Below, piece by piece: positions 1 to 6,596 of a DNA stretch of 12,478 bases. Both the position numbers and the translations under genes were made by a program. The notes below the pieces were generated by a model, which ran no database searches, was not told the origin of the DNA, and saw only the letters and a list, made by a program, of their open reading frames with translations. Within the stretch, counting starts at the first letter, position 1. Each line of letters begins with the position of its first letter. The DNA is taken from NCBI GenBank assembly GCA_934702115.1, contig CAKUYF010000016.1:1-12478 (forward strand), given 5' to 3'. This DNA comes from an uncultured Eubacteriales bacterium (lineage in GTDB: Bacteria > Bacillota > Clostridia > Oscillospirales > Acutalibacteraceae).

Positions 1-539
1 TAGCTAGAGAAGTGCACCATTCCCGGTTACCTATAGTCTCTGCGGTAGGTCACGAGACTGATTTTACACTTTGCGATTTGGCAGCTGACAAAAGAGCGTC
101 TACTCCTTCGGTTGCGGCCGAAATAGCTGTGCCGGACATAAAAGCTTTAAATAACTCTATAGAAGTGTATATAAAACGTTTAAAGAGTAGTATGGAATTA
201 AAGATTATTTTTTTAAATCCAATTCTTAACGCTCTTCAAAAGAGACTGGTTCAAGTTTCTCCGGCTGTTAAAATAGAGGATAAAATTGAAACTTTTTGGA
301 TTTTAAGAAATAATTTAATAAAGAATTTAAGCTATTTGATAGCAAAAAAAGAATTTCGGCTAGAAACACTAATTAGGCAGCTGGAAAATTATTCTTCCGA
401 GCGGATTTTAAGTCAAGGATATGCTTTAATTTCGGTTAGAGGCCAAAGCATAAAACGCTTAAAAGAGATTGAAACAGAAGAACAAATTAAAATTACTATG
501 CAAGACGGGACTATGGAATTTAAAATAATTAAAATTTAG
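1..539 (+). CDS. xseA: Exodeoxyribonuclease VII large subunit, C-terminal part (5' truncated)
   Basis: XseA is the catalytic large subunit of exonuclease VII, which degrades single-stranded DNA in the cytoplasm together with many copies of XseB. The reading frame is open to the left edge, so only about the last 179 residues are present. The conserved catalytic-domain block is visible near the start (SAVGHETDFTLCD, followed by ADKRASTPSVAAE), then a long Lys/Glu/Leu-rich helical stretch and the typical small C-terminal beta segment (RILSQGYALISVRG). A GTG at 12 lies inside the family-conserved region and is not the start. The gene is followed 20 nt later by xseB, the usual partner, which supports the call. 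Nothing appears broken in the visible part. Confidence 0.96.
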   Translation, partial: AREVHHSRLPIVSAVGHETDFTLCDLAADKRASTPSVAAEIAVPDIKALNNSIEVYIKRLKSSMELKIIFLNPILNALQKRLVQVSPAVKIEDKIETFWILRNNLIKNLSYLIAKKEFRLETLIRQLENYSSERILSQGYALISVRGQSIKRLKEIETEEQIKITMQDGTMEFKIIKI

Positions 540-559
540 AATCAAAAGGAATTTTTAAT

Positions 560-754
560 ATGGAATTTGAAAGTTACATTAACGAATTAGAAGCAATAGT
601 AAACAAACTAGAGTCTGGTGAAGAAACATTGGAAAATTCTTTAGAACTTTATAAAAAAGGAATGGAGATAGCTTCTTGCTGTCAAGGTATGCTTAAAGAA
701 GTTAAAGAAAAAATTTCAGTTATAGAAAATGAGAACTGCAAGAAGGAGAAATAA
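560..754 (+). CDS. xseB: Exodeoxyribonuclease VII small subunit
   Basis: XseB is the small non-catalytic subunit that coats the helical arm of XseA in exonuclease VII. The product has 64 residues, normal for the family, and shows the signature FESYINELEAIVNKLESGE followed by LENSLELYKKGMEI, which forms the expected two-helix hairpin. The ATG at 560 is preceded by AAAAGGA at 544-550 with 9-nt spacing. It sits 20 nt after xseA and is followed within 4 nt by the likely ispA start, so the genes are probably co-transcribed. The end of xseB carries the AAGGAG (743-748) that probably serves ispA. Confidence 0.95.
   Translation: MEFESYINELEAIVNKLESGEETLENSLELYKKGMEIASCCQGMLKEVKEKISVIENENCKKEK
743..748 (+). 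promoter_or_regulatory. Ribosome binding site that decides the ispA start
   Basis: AAGGAG at 743-748 lies inside the last codons of xseB, 10 nt before the TTG at 759. The alternative ATG at 729 lies upstream of this site and lacks its own Shine-Dalgarno sequence. This favours the TTG start and gives a 4-nt gap between xseB and ispA, compatible with translational coupling. Confidence 0.65.
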
Positions 755-758
755 TAGT

Positions 759-1586
759 TTGATTTTGAACAATAAAGTCGAAGAGTATAAGGAAAAATTT
801 GAGTTTTATTTAAAGAGTTACGTAAACAAATTCAGTAGTGAAAGTAATGGTATATTAGAGTCCATGGAGTATACTTTAATGGCACCTTGTAAAAGATTAC
901 GTCCAATAATTATGATAGCTTTCTATAAACTTTTTAATGGAAAAAGTGATGAAATATATAAATTTGCTATTGCTCTTGAAATGATACATACATATTCACT
1001 GATTCATGACGATTTACCTTGTATGGATGATGGTAAAGTACGTAGAGGTAAAGAATGTAATCATATAAAGTTTAAGGAAAGTACAGCTCTTTTGGCAGGT
1101 GATGCTCTTATTACTCAGGCTTTTGAGGTAATAAGTGAAGTAAAATTTTTAGATTTAAAAAATACTTTGGAGTGCATAAATATTCTTGCTCAAACAGCAG
1201 GAAGCAACGGAATGGTTTTAGGGCAATATTTAGATTTAAATTTTCCCCTTTTAAGTTTCAAAGAGGAAAACGTTTTAAAGCTATATGAATTAAAAACTGC
1301 TCAGCTTTTCATTGCAGCAGCGAAGATAGGATCAATACTTGCCGGTGCAAATCGCAAAGAGGTAGAATTAGCTGAAGACTATGCAAGAAATTTTGGAATA
1401 TGTTTTCAAATAGTGGACGATTTAATTGATGATGAGTTTGAAAAAAAGAGTTATTTGAGTAAATCAAAGCTAACTAATATATTTTATGATCTTAATTTTA
1501 AGGCTGTTTCCATACTTCAAAGCTTTAATGGCGATACTTCTATTTTAGAAATGCTGAATGAATATATAAAATCGTATTTAAATTAA
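759..1586 (+). CDS. ispA: Polyprenyl synthetase, FPP synthase type (IspA)
   Basis: IspA condenses dimethylallyl diphosphate with two isopentenyl diphosphates to give farnesyl diphosphate. I chose the TTG at 759 (275 aa) because AAGGAG at 743-748 lies 10 nt upstream; an in-frame ATG at 729 lies inside xseB and has no ribosome site. Visible motifs are KRLRP (45-49), the first Asp-rich motif DDLPCMDD (84-91) within HTYSLIHDDLPC, RRGK (95-98), KT (180-181) and the second motif DDLID (220-224). Two oddities are visible. The usual GGKR is PCKR here. After the second Asp-rich motif, roughly 9 residues that normally carry the GK..G.D element are missing, and the C-terminus is divergent. The family is clear and the gene is intact, but full activity is uncertain. 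Confidence 0.9.
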   Translation: MILNNKVEEYKEKFEFYLKSYVNKFSSESNGILESMEYTLMAPCKRLRPIIMIAFYKLFNGKSDEIYKFAIALEMIHTYSLIHDDLPCMDDGKVRRGKECNHIKFKESTALLAGDALITQAFEVISEVKFLDLKNTLECINILAQTAGSNGMVLGQYLDLNFPLLSFKEENVLKLYELKTAQLFIAAAKIGSILAGANRKEVELAEDYARNFGICFQIVDDLIDDEFEKKSYLSKSKLTNIFYDLNFKAVSILQSFNGDTSILEMLNEYIKSYLN

Positions 1587-1610
1587 ATTTTAAGAAAGAA
1601 GTAAATAAAA

Positions 1611-3491
1611 ATGGAGTCAAGTTCATTAGTAAAGAAAGATTATCCGCTGTTAAGTCAGATTAAAAGTCCCGGAGACTTAGAAAAAATCAATGATTTTGAT
1701 GCCCTTTGCGATGAAATAAGAAATAAAATTATAGAAATTACATCTGAAAATGGAGGGCATTTATCTCCCAATTTGGGAGTGGTTGAATTAACGATAGCTC
1801 TTTATTTAGTATTTAAACCACCTATGGATAAAATTATCTGGGATGTAGGGCATCAAAGCTACGTTCACAAGATGCTTACCGGTAGATTTGAATACATTGA
1901 TAGTATTCGTAAAAAAAATGGGATTTCCGGGTTTACAAATAGGAATGAAAGCCCATATGATATTTTTACTTCAGGGCATAGCAGTACCTCAATTTCAGCG
2001 GCATTGGGTATAGCAAAATCTAGTGAAATATTAAAGCAAAATGGGCATACTGTTGCTGTAATAGGAGATGGAGCACTTACCGGAGGATTAGCCTATGAAG
2101 GGTTAAACAATGCTTCTAAAGCCAAACATTTAACAGTGGTTCTCAATGATAATAAAATGTCTATATCTAAGAATGTAGGTGCTGTTGCAAGGTACCTTGC
2201 TGCTGCAAGGATAAAGCCTTCATATGTAAAAGCGAAAGGACTTTTAGAAAAAATTTTAGAAATGACTTCTGTAGGTCTAAAGATAGAAGATATTCTAAAA
2301 CAGTCTAAATCAGCTGTAAAAAATTTAATTTATAAAAGCAGTATATTTGAGGATATGGGATTTGTATATTATGGTCCCATAGACGGTCATGATATAAATC
2401 AGCTTAAAAAAGTTTTTGAACTGGTTAGAGAAATGAGTCAGCCCACGATAGTACACGTTATAACTAACAAAGGTAAAGGATATCATTTAGCGGAGAAAGA
2501 TCCTAGAATATCTCATGCCGTTACGCCTTTTAATCCTTCAATAGGATTTAGAAGTAGGAAAGGATGTTTAAGTTTTTCTGATATTTTTGGTAAGAAACTT
2601 TGTGAGCTAGCAAAAAAAGATTCTAGAATTTGTGCTATAACAGCTGCAATGACTAGTGGAACAGGGCTTATAAAATTTAAAGAAAATTTTAAATCAAGGT
2701 TTTTTGACGTGGGTATTGCCGAAGGTCATGCGGTTACGTTTGCTTCTGGTCTTGCAGCTGGTGGTCTTATTCCTGTAGCTGCTATTTATTCTAGCTTTTT
2801 GCAAAGAGCTTATGATCAAATAATTCATGATGCTGCACTTCAAAATTTAAAAATTATTTTAGCTGTTGATCGAGCAGGACTAATAGGAGAGGACGGAGAA
2901 GCTCATCAAGGAGTTTTTGATGTGTCGTTTCTAAATACAATTCCAAACGTTAAAATATTTTCTCCTTCATTTTTTGAAGAATTGGAAATTATGCTTGAAA
3001 AGGCTGTAAAATCAAGAGAAAAATGCATTATGGCTATAAGGTATCCGAGAGGCGGAGAATTAGAAAAACCAGAAAACTACATATTTAATTCTAAAGATTA
3101 TGAGTTTTATGGAAGTAAAGAAAGTAATATTTTAATTGTAACTTATGGAAGAATTTTTTCCGAAGCTTATTTATGCCAACAAAAACTAAAATACTCAAGT
3201 ATAGAAGTGTGTATTTTGAAGCTTAATGTTATAAAGCCTATAAATGAGCAGGCCTTAAACTACGCATGTAAATTTGAAAATATTGTATTTTTTGAAGAGG
3301 CAGTTAAATCCGGGGGAGTAGGAGAAAAATTTGGATTGTTACTTCTTGAAAGAAAGTCCTTTAAGGGAAAATATATAGTACAAGCTATTTCGGATCAGTT
3401 TGTTGCTCATGCGTCGGTCCGAGACCAGCTAAAAAAATTTTCACTTGATTCTGAAGGAATGGAAAAAATACTTTTAGATTTAATAAATTAA
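1611..3491 (+). CDS. dxs: 1-deoxy-D-xylulose-5-phosphate synthase
   Basis: DXS condenses pyruvate and glyceraldehyde 3-phosphate, using thiamine diphosphate, in the first step of the MEP isoprenoid pathway; the FPP synthase gene just upstream uses its downstream products. The 626-residue length is normal. Visible are the GGHLSPNLG block with catalytic His50, DVGHQSYVHKMLTGR, SGHSSTSIS, the thiamine diphosphate/Mg motif GDGALTGG (152-159) ending in the Asn of LNDN (178-181), GPIDGHD, KGKGY, the catalytic Glu371 in DVGIAEGHAVTF, RAGLIGEDGEAHQG and the transketolase C-terminal domain to residue 626. EGH and EAHQG replace the commoner EQH and PTHHG, but Glu371 is kept and His432 aligns with a conserved position. 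The gene follows ispA by 24 nt, so it is probably in the same operon. Confidence 0.98.
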   Translation: MESSSLVKKDYPLLSQIKSPGDLEKINDFDALCDEIRNKIIEITSENGGHLSPNLGVVELTIALYLVFKPPMDKIIWDVGHQSYVHKMLTGRFEYIDSIRKKNGISGFTNRNESPYDIFTSGHSSTSISAALGIAKSSEILKQNGHTVAVIGDGALTGGLAYEGLNNASKAKHLTVVLNDNKMSISKNVGAVARYLAAARIKPSYVKAKGLLEKILEMTSVGLKIEDILKQSKSAVKNLIYKSSIFEDMGFVYYGPIDGHDINQLKKVFELVREMSQPTIVHVITNKGKGYHLAEKDPRISHAVTPFNPSIGFRSRKGCLSFSDIFGKKLCELAKKDSRICAITAAMTSGTGLIKFKENFKSRFFDVGIAEGHAVTFASGLAAGGLIPVAAIYSSFLQRAYDQIIHDAALQNLKIILAVDRAGLIGEDGEAHQGVFDVSFLNTIPNVKIFSPSFFEELEIMLEKAVKSREKCIMAIRYPRGGELEKPENYIFNSKDYEFYGSKESNILIVTYGRIFSEAYLCQQKLKYSSIEVCILKLNVIKPINEQALNYACKFENIVFFEEAVKSGGVGEKFGLLLLERKSFKGKYIVQAISDQFVAHASVRDQLKKFSLDSEGMEKILLDLIN

Positions 3492-3676
3492 TTTAAGCTG
3501 AAAAATAGAATCTAATTTTAAACATTAAAAAATCAATAGAATGATTGATAAAAATAAGATCTTACAATTTTAAATTAATTTCACTGCATTTCTATATTAT
3601 TACTTATCAGCAAAATCCAAAAATTGTAAGAATAACTATCATTCTATTGATAATCTTATTTTTAATCTAAATTAAT
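3487..3676. repeat. Nested inverted repeats filling the dxs/small-protein convergent gap
   Basis: This AT-rich gap between two convergent genes is built from nested inverted arms: ATTAATTTA (3487-3495) with TAAATTAAT (3668-3676); ATTAAAAA (3524-3531) with TTTTTAAT (3659-3666); ATCAATAGAATGAT (3532-3545) with its perfect complement at 3638-3651; and CTTACAATTTT (3561-3571) with AAAATTGTAAG (3620-3630). The two long arms share almost the same centre (about 3592-3596), so a single imperfect hairpin of roughly 140 nt could form, with a 48-nt apical loop. Each side ends in a T-rich run on its own exit strand, so bidirectional termination is plausible. The size is more like a small palindromic element than a simple terminator. 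The outer arms overlap both stop codons. Confidence 0.7.
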
Positions 3677-3957
3677 CAAGTATCCTGATCTTGAACGGAT
3701 CTCCAATTAGCTCCATTAACGTAATCATAATCAAAAAGTACTTCTCCAGTTGTAGAATACCCAAAATATGATCCACAATATGGGCAAGACTCAAACCATT
3801 CACTGTCCTTATAGGATAATTTACCGCATGAATTGCATTTGTATTCATACTTTTTAATTTCAGATTCCTCAAGCAAAGTTTTTTGCATTCCTTCAATTGT
3901 AACTCCGCCTGCTACTTTGATTTCCTCATTTTTATTAAGCTTTTTATTTTCTGCCAT
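3676..3957 (-). CDS. Small double-glycine-leader protein with four-Cys zinc ribbon (paralogue 1)
   Basis: I do not recognise a named family for this 93-residue protein. Residues 1-18 resemble a bacteriocin or RiPP double-glycine leader: charged, with Leu7 at -12, Val15 at -4 and AGG ending at 18, then VTIEG. The rest carries KYEYKCNSCGK (Cys41/Cys44) and CPYCG (Cys58/Cys61), a rubredoxin-like or zinc-ribbon knuckle pair, followed by an aromatic acidic tail. There is no membrane segment. AAGGAGGT sits 8 nt before the ATG. It lies 29 nt downstream of a paralogue with the same leader length and the same Cys41/Cys44 positions, so the pair probably arose by duplication and shares a transcript. I infer export by a C39-type peptidase transporter, but no such gene is in the window. 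A plain cytoplasmic zinc-ribbon protein is the alternative. Confidence 0.85.
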   Translation of the reverse strand: MAENKKLNKNEEIKVAGGVTIEGMQKTLLEESEIKKYEYKCNSCGKLSYKDSEWFESCPYCGSYFGYSTTGEVLFDYDYVNGANWRSVQDQDT

Positions 3958-3986
3958 TATTTTTTACCTCCTTAGCCTTAAATAAA

Positions 3987-4256
3987 TTAACTATTATAGT
4001 AATATGCATTTGTTGCAGATGAATTACACTTATTATAATTCATGTAAAATCTGCCTGTTTTTTCATACTTGCCTTCAGCGTTACATCTTGGACATAATGC
4101 TTGACTATTATATCCTACGTAACCGCAAGTTTTGCATCTGTATTCATAACCTTCTATATCTTTTTTGTTAATCTTAACATAGTTATGTCCATCTACAGTA
4201 ATTCCACCAGAAACCTTTTCCATATGCTTATCATTAATTTTGTTATTTTTCAACAT
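3987..4256 (-). CDS. Small double-glycine-leader protein with four-Cys zinc ribbon (paralogue 2)
   Basis: This is an 89-residue protein of unknown function and the first gene of the two-gene unit. Its leader fits the class II bacteriocin pattern better than its neighbour does: Ile7 at -12, Met12 at -7, Val15 at -4, Gly17-Gly18 at -2/-1, then ITVDG. The core has GYEYRCKTCGY (Cys41/Cys44) and CPRC (Cys55/Cys58), like a rubredoxin-type metal knuckle pair, and a fifth cysteine (Cys77) in a tail rich in Asn, Ser and Tyr. The AAGGGGG ribosome site (4265-4271) lies 8 nt before the ATG, and a near-consensus promoter lies just upstream. The paralogue's core is longer between the Cys pairs by three residues. 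Processing after Gly18 is inferred from the motif, not shown. Confidence 0.85.
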   Translation of the reverse strand: MLKNNKINDKHMEKVSGGITVDGHNYVKINKKDIEGYEYRCKTCGYVGYNSQALCPRCNAEGKYEKTGRFYMNYNKCNSSATNAYYYNS

Positions 4257-4278
4257 ATTTTATTCCCCCTTCGAGTTC

Positions 4279-4307
4279 ATTATACAATTTTTCAACATAT
4301 TCGTCAA
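4279..4307 (-). promoter_or_regulatory. Near-consensus sigma-A promoter for the leader/zinc-ribbon pair
   Basis: Read on the minus strand, TTGACG (4302-4307) and TATAAT (4279-4284) are separated by exactly 17 nt. The predicted transcription start, about 4272, falls directly before the ribosome site at 4265-4271, giving an untranslated leader of only about 16 nt. This is the best promoter in the window and suggests strong, simply controlled expression of the two small proteins. Confidence 0.8.
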
Positions 4308-4452
4308 TACCTAAAAAATTTTTTAATTTATCTATGTAGTACCAATGATTATACAACTAAAGTTTCTAAAAGTAAAGTCATTGAGTTTTAGAATGTTTGA
4401 ATCAGACTTAAAAATCTACCGGATGCATATATTTAATTGAGGTGAGTCTTGA

Positions 4453-5121
4453 TTGGATAGAAGTAAAATCATAGAAATGCTTGAATATTCAGGGTTATCT
4501 TATAATGACACTCAACCGGAAAGTCGTGAAGGGCAAGTTTTAGCGGTGAACGACTCGGAAAGTGATGTAAGCTATAGTATTCGTGTTTTTGGTGATACAC
4601 TTATAATTGCGTTTAGAGGTTCAGATTCAAAGAAAGATTGGATGTTTAATTTAGATTTTTGCAAAAAAGTAATACCTTATAACAATTTTCGTTCTAAGAT
4701 AAAAGTGCATTCAGGATTTATAAATGCATATAGGTCTAGAAATGTACGTGAAAAAATAAGAAAATTTGTAACTGAAGGGATTCGGAAAGTGAGATTGACA
4801 GGTCATTCATACGGTGCCGCACTTGCAGTACTTTGTGCTGTAGATTTACAGTATAGTTTCAATGATCGTGATTATGAGGTGATAGTTTTTGGATGCCCAC
4901 GGATAGGGAACAAAGCGTTCATGAATTCTTATAATAAAAGGATATTTAAAACTTTAAGAATAGAGAATAGAAATGACATTGTAACAAAGGTTCCTTTTAG
5001 ATTTATGGGGTATTACCATGTAGGTACCAGAATATCAATAGGTAGAAACGCTCTATTTTCATTGCCCGGCATGAATAGACATACCTTACAGGAGTATTAT
5101 TCAAATATATGGGATGTTTAA
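4453..5121 (+). CDS. Lipase class 3 family alpha/beta hydrolase
   Basis: This is a 222-residue serine hydrolase of the class 3 (Rhizomucor-type) lipase family, likely acting on acylglycerols or other esters; the real substrate is unknown. Visible family blocks are IIAFRGSDSKKDWMFNL (51-67, oxyanion-loop strand), VHSGFINAY (85-93), the nucleophile elbow GHSYG (117-121, Ser119), FGCPRIGN (146-153), NDIVTKVP (174-181, Asp175), YYHVG (187-191) and NRHTLQEYY (208-216). By analogy with fungal lipases the triad is Ser119-Asp175-His210. There is no signal peptide or membrane segment, so a cytoplasmic location is inferred. The start is TTG at 4453, with GAGGTGA (4439-4445) 7 nt upstream. The last 13 nt overlap the following small hydrophobic reading frame. 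No clear promoter was seen in the gap before it. Confidence 0.9.
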   Translation: MDRSKIIEMLEYSGLSYNDTQPESREGQVLAVNDSESDVSYSIRVFGDTLIIAFRGSDSKKDWMFNLDFCKKVIPYNNFRSKIKVHSGFINAYRSRNVREKIRKFVTEGIRKVRLTGHSYGAALAVLCAVDLQYSFNDRDYEVIVFGCPRIGNKAFMNSYNKRIFKTLRIENRNDIVTKVPFRFMGYYHVGTRISIGRNALFSLPGMNRHTLQEYYSNIWDV

Positions 5122-5303
5122 GAGTTCTTTTATGCGTTTTATTATTTCTAATTTTTGTTATAATAACAGTTTTAACTTTAGGAGTTATTTTTAGCTTTGT
5201 TAGAATTTTTATTTTTTATTTTATTCCAATAATTTTCAAAAGCGGATTCATTTTTGTTTTTTTGGGGATAATAATATTTTTTATCTGTAAGCTCTTCGGG
5301 TAA
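5109..5303 (+). CDS. Possible small hydrophobic membrane protein overlapping rarA
   Basis: This 64-residue frame encodes an almost wholly hydrophobic product with two likely membrane helices (about residues 5-30 and 35-62), rich in Phe, Ile, Leu and Val, with few charges (two Arg, two Lys). Its ATG lies inside the end of the lipase gene (13-nt overlap), and AGGAG at 5090-5094 is 14 nt upstream, longer than ideal, so translational coupling would be needed. From 5178 on it runs antisense to the Lys/Asn-rich tail of rarA. Reverse complements of such AT-rich codons give Phe/Ile codons, so part of the hydrophobicity is explained by the overlap. However, the first 23 codons lie outside rarA and are just as hydrophobic. 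I recognise no family, and it could be a chance frame. Confidence 0.4.
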   Translation: MGCLRVLLCVLLFLIFVIITVLTLGVIFSFVRIFIFYFIPIIFKSGFIFVFLGIIIFFICKLFG

Positions 5304-6470
5304 ATAAGCTTGAGGTATCCAGTTATTTGGATAGTTATGAGGACAATTATATGTTAAATTGTTTAAGGAGCTACTACAAGGGCTACTGCTTTTTAAATAC
5401 TTTGGAATTGAATATACTAGTCCTTTTTTTATATCTTGCATAGCTAAATTTATTGCATTATAAGCTGAGTTGGATTTTGGAGATAAAGCTATAATTAGAG
5501 CTGCGTTGGCAAGTGGGATTCTAGCCTCAGGCATACCTACCTGAAGAGCTATATCGGTAAGCGTTTTTACATACTCACATGCCGCTGGATAAGCAAGTCC
5601 TACATCTTCACATACGCATACCAACAATCTACGACAAACTGAAGAAACTTCTCCAACGTATAACAGTCTTGCTAGATAATACATACTTGCATCAGGGTCA
5701 GAACCCCTTAAAGATTTTTGAAGAGCTGATAAAAGATCATAGTGATCGCTATTTGTGTTATTATGACTTATTAAAAAATTCTCTTGTGATTTTTTGAAAG
5801 TATCGTCCAGCAAAATTTCTTCCGTATCATCGCTTAATTTTTTTCTGGACAAAAAACCAAGTTCCAGTAAATTTATAGATTTTCTAATATCTCCGCAGGA
5901 TAAAGTAGCGATTTCGTTTAAAGTTTTTTCTGAGATTAACAGTTTTAGACTATATTCCTCTTCCAGCAATTTTACTACACGTTTTAGATTTGTTATTATA
6001 TCTTCCTTACTGACAGATTTGAATTCAAAAACATGAGATCTGCTCAAGATAGCGGGATAAATACAAAAATAAGGATTTTCTGTAGTGGAAGCTATCAAAG
6101 TAATCAAGCCGTTATCCATAAACTCTAAAAGAGATTGTTGCTGTTTTTTATTAAAGTATTGAATTTCATCTAAGCAAATGATAATTCCTCTATTTTGTTT
6201 ATCATAAGATGCTTTATGGAGTATTTCTTTTATTTCTGAGACTGTAGAATTAGTAGCATTTAATTTTATAAATTTTTTATTTGTTTTTGTTGCTATTATA
6301 CCTGCTAAGGTAGTTTTTCCGGTTCCGGGAGGACCGTAGAATATCATATTTGGAGTATGGATTGGATCAGAAATTTCATTTAGAAAATTCATACTGTTTA
6401 GAATATGTTTTTGACCAACTATTTGATCTACGGAAATCGGTTTTACTTTTTCGAATAGGGGAGAAGGCAT
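5178..6470 (-). CDS. rarA: Replication-associated recombination protein RarA (MgsA) AAA+ ATPase
   Basis: RarA (MgsA) is a clamp-loader-like AAA+ ATPase that acts at stalled replication forks with SSB. The 430-residue length is typical. Visible are the N-terminal LFEKVKP...IVGQKHIL, Walker A GPPGTGKT (46-53), Walker B ICLDEIQYF (Asp101/Glu102), sensor 1 ASTTENP (127-133), LSRSHVFEF with the likely arginine finger, GDIRKSINLLE, and the tetramerisation-domain signatures SLRGSDPDASMYYLARLL, CEDVGLA and NNWIPQAYLPEEL. The C-terminal tail is Lys/Asn-rich and lacks motifs. The ATG has GGTGA (6477-6481) 6 nt upstream. The gene stands alone on this strand, divergent from the PnuC-like gene and convergent with the lipase unit. 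Its last 126 nt overlap the possible small hydrophobic frame. Confidence 0.96.
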   Translation of the reverse strand: MPSPLFEKVKPISVDQIVGQKHILNSMNFLNEISDPIHTPNMIFYGPPGTGKTTLAGIIATKTNKKFIKLNATNSTVSEIKEILHKASYDKQNRGIIICLDEIQYFNKKQQQSLLEFMDNGLITLIASTTENPYFCIYPAILSRSHVFEFKSVSKEDIITNLKRVVKLLEEEYSLKLLISEKTLNEIATLSCGDIRKSINLLELGFLSRKKLSDDTEEILLDDTFKKSQENFLISHNNTNSDHYDLLSALQKSLRGSDPDASMYYLARLLYVGEVSSVCRRLLVCVCEDVGLAYPAACEYVKTLTDIALQVGMPEARIPLANAALIIALSPKSNSAYNAINLAMQDIKKGLVYSIPKYLKSSSPCSSSLNNLTYNCPHNYPNNWIPQAYLPEELTDKKYYYPQKNKNESAFENYWNKIKNKNSNKAKNNS

Positions 6471-6520
6471 AAAAATTCACCGTTTTTCTCTATTAAAATT
6501 TATATGTAAATTACTTACTT

Positions 6521-6533
6521 ATTATATTATAAT
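6521..6533. promoter_or_regulatory. Overlapping divergent -10 elements between rarA and the PnuC-like gene
   Basis: The 126-nt divergent gap contains TATAAT on the plus strand (6528-6533) and twice on the minus strand (6521-6526 and 6526-6531). No good -35 hexamer is visible at 16-18 nt on either strand, so exact promoters are uncertain. The overlap would make transcription of the two directions mutually exclusive. In such AT-rich DNA these hexamers may also occur by chance. Confidence 0.35.
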
Positions 6534-6596
6534 AAATTTAGTTATCGCATTAAATGGTTTATTGCAAATTAAAAACATAAGGAGAGAACATAACTG

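Noticed and set aside
12..14. GTG as the start of the first gene
   Set aside because: The frame is open to the left edge and the surrounding residues match the interior of XseA.
729..758. ATG at 729 as the ispA start
   Set aside because: It lies inside xseB, has no ribosome site, and adds a basic stretch (MRTARRRNNS) that is just xseB's end read in another frame; TTG at 759 has a proper AAGGAG.
3672..3896. Second minus-strand open frame (74 codons) inside the first zinc-ribbon gene
   Set aside because: It has no own ribosome site, no motif, and lies wholly within a frame that has paired CxxC motifs and a paralogue.
4101..4391. Plus-strand open frame of 96 codons over the second zinc-ribbon gene
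   Set aside because: It is antisense to a well-supported gene and to its promoter, has no Shine-Dalgarno sequence, and its Phe/Ile richness is explained by AT bias.
4308..4452. Plus-strand promoter for the lipase gene
   Set aside because: Candidates such as TAGAAT at 4389-4394 have no acceptable -35 at 16-18 nt, so none was called.
5579..6036. Two plus-strand open frames inside rarA
   Set aside because: They are antisense shadows of a highly conserved AAA+ gene and show no ribosome site or family motif.
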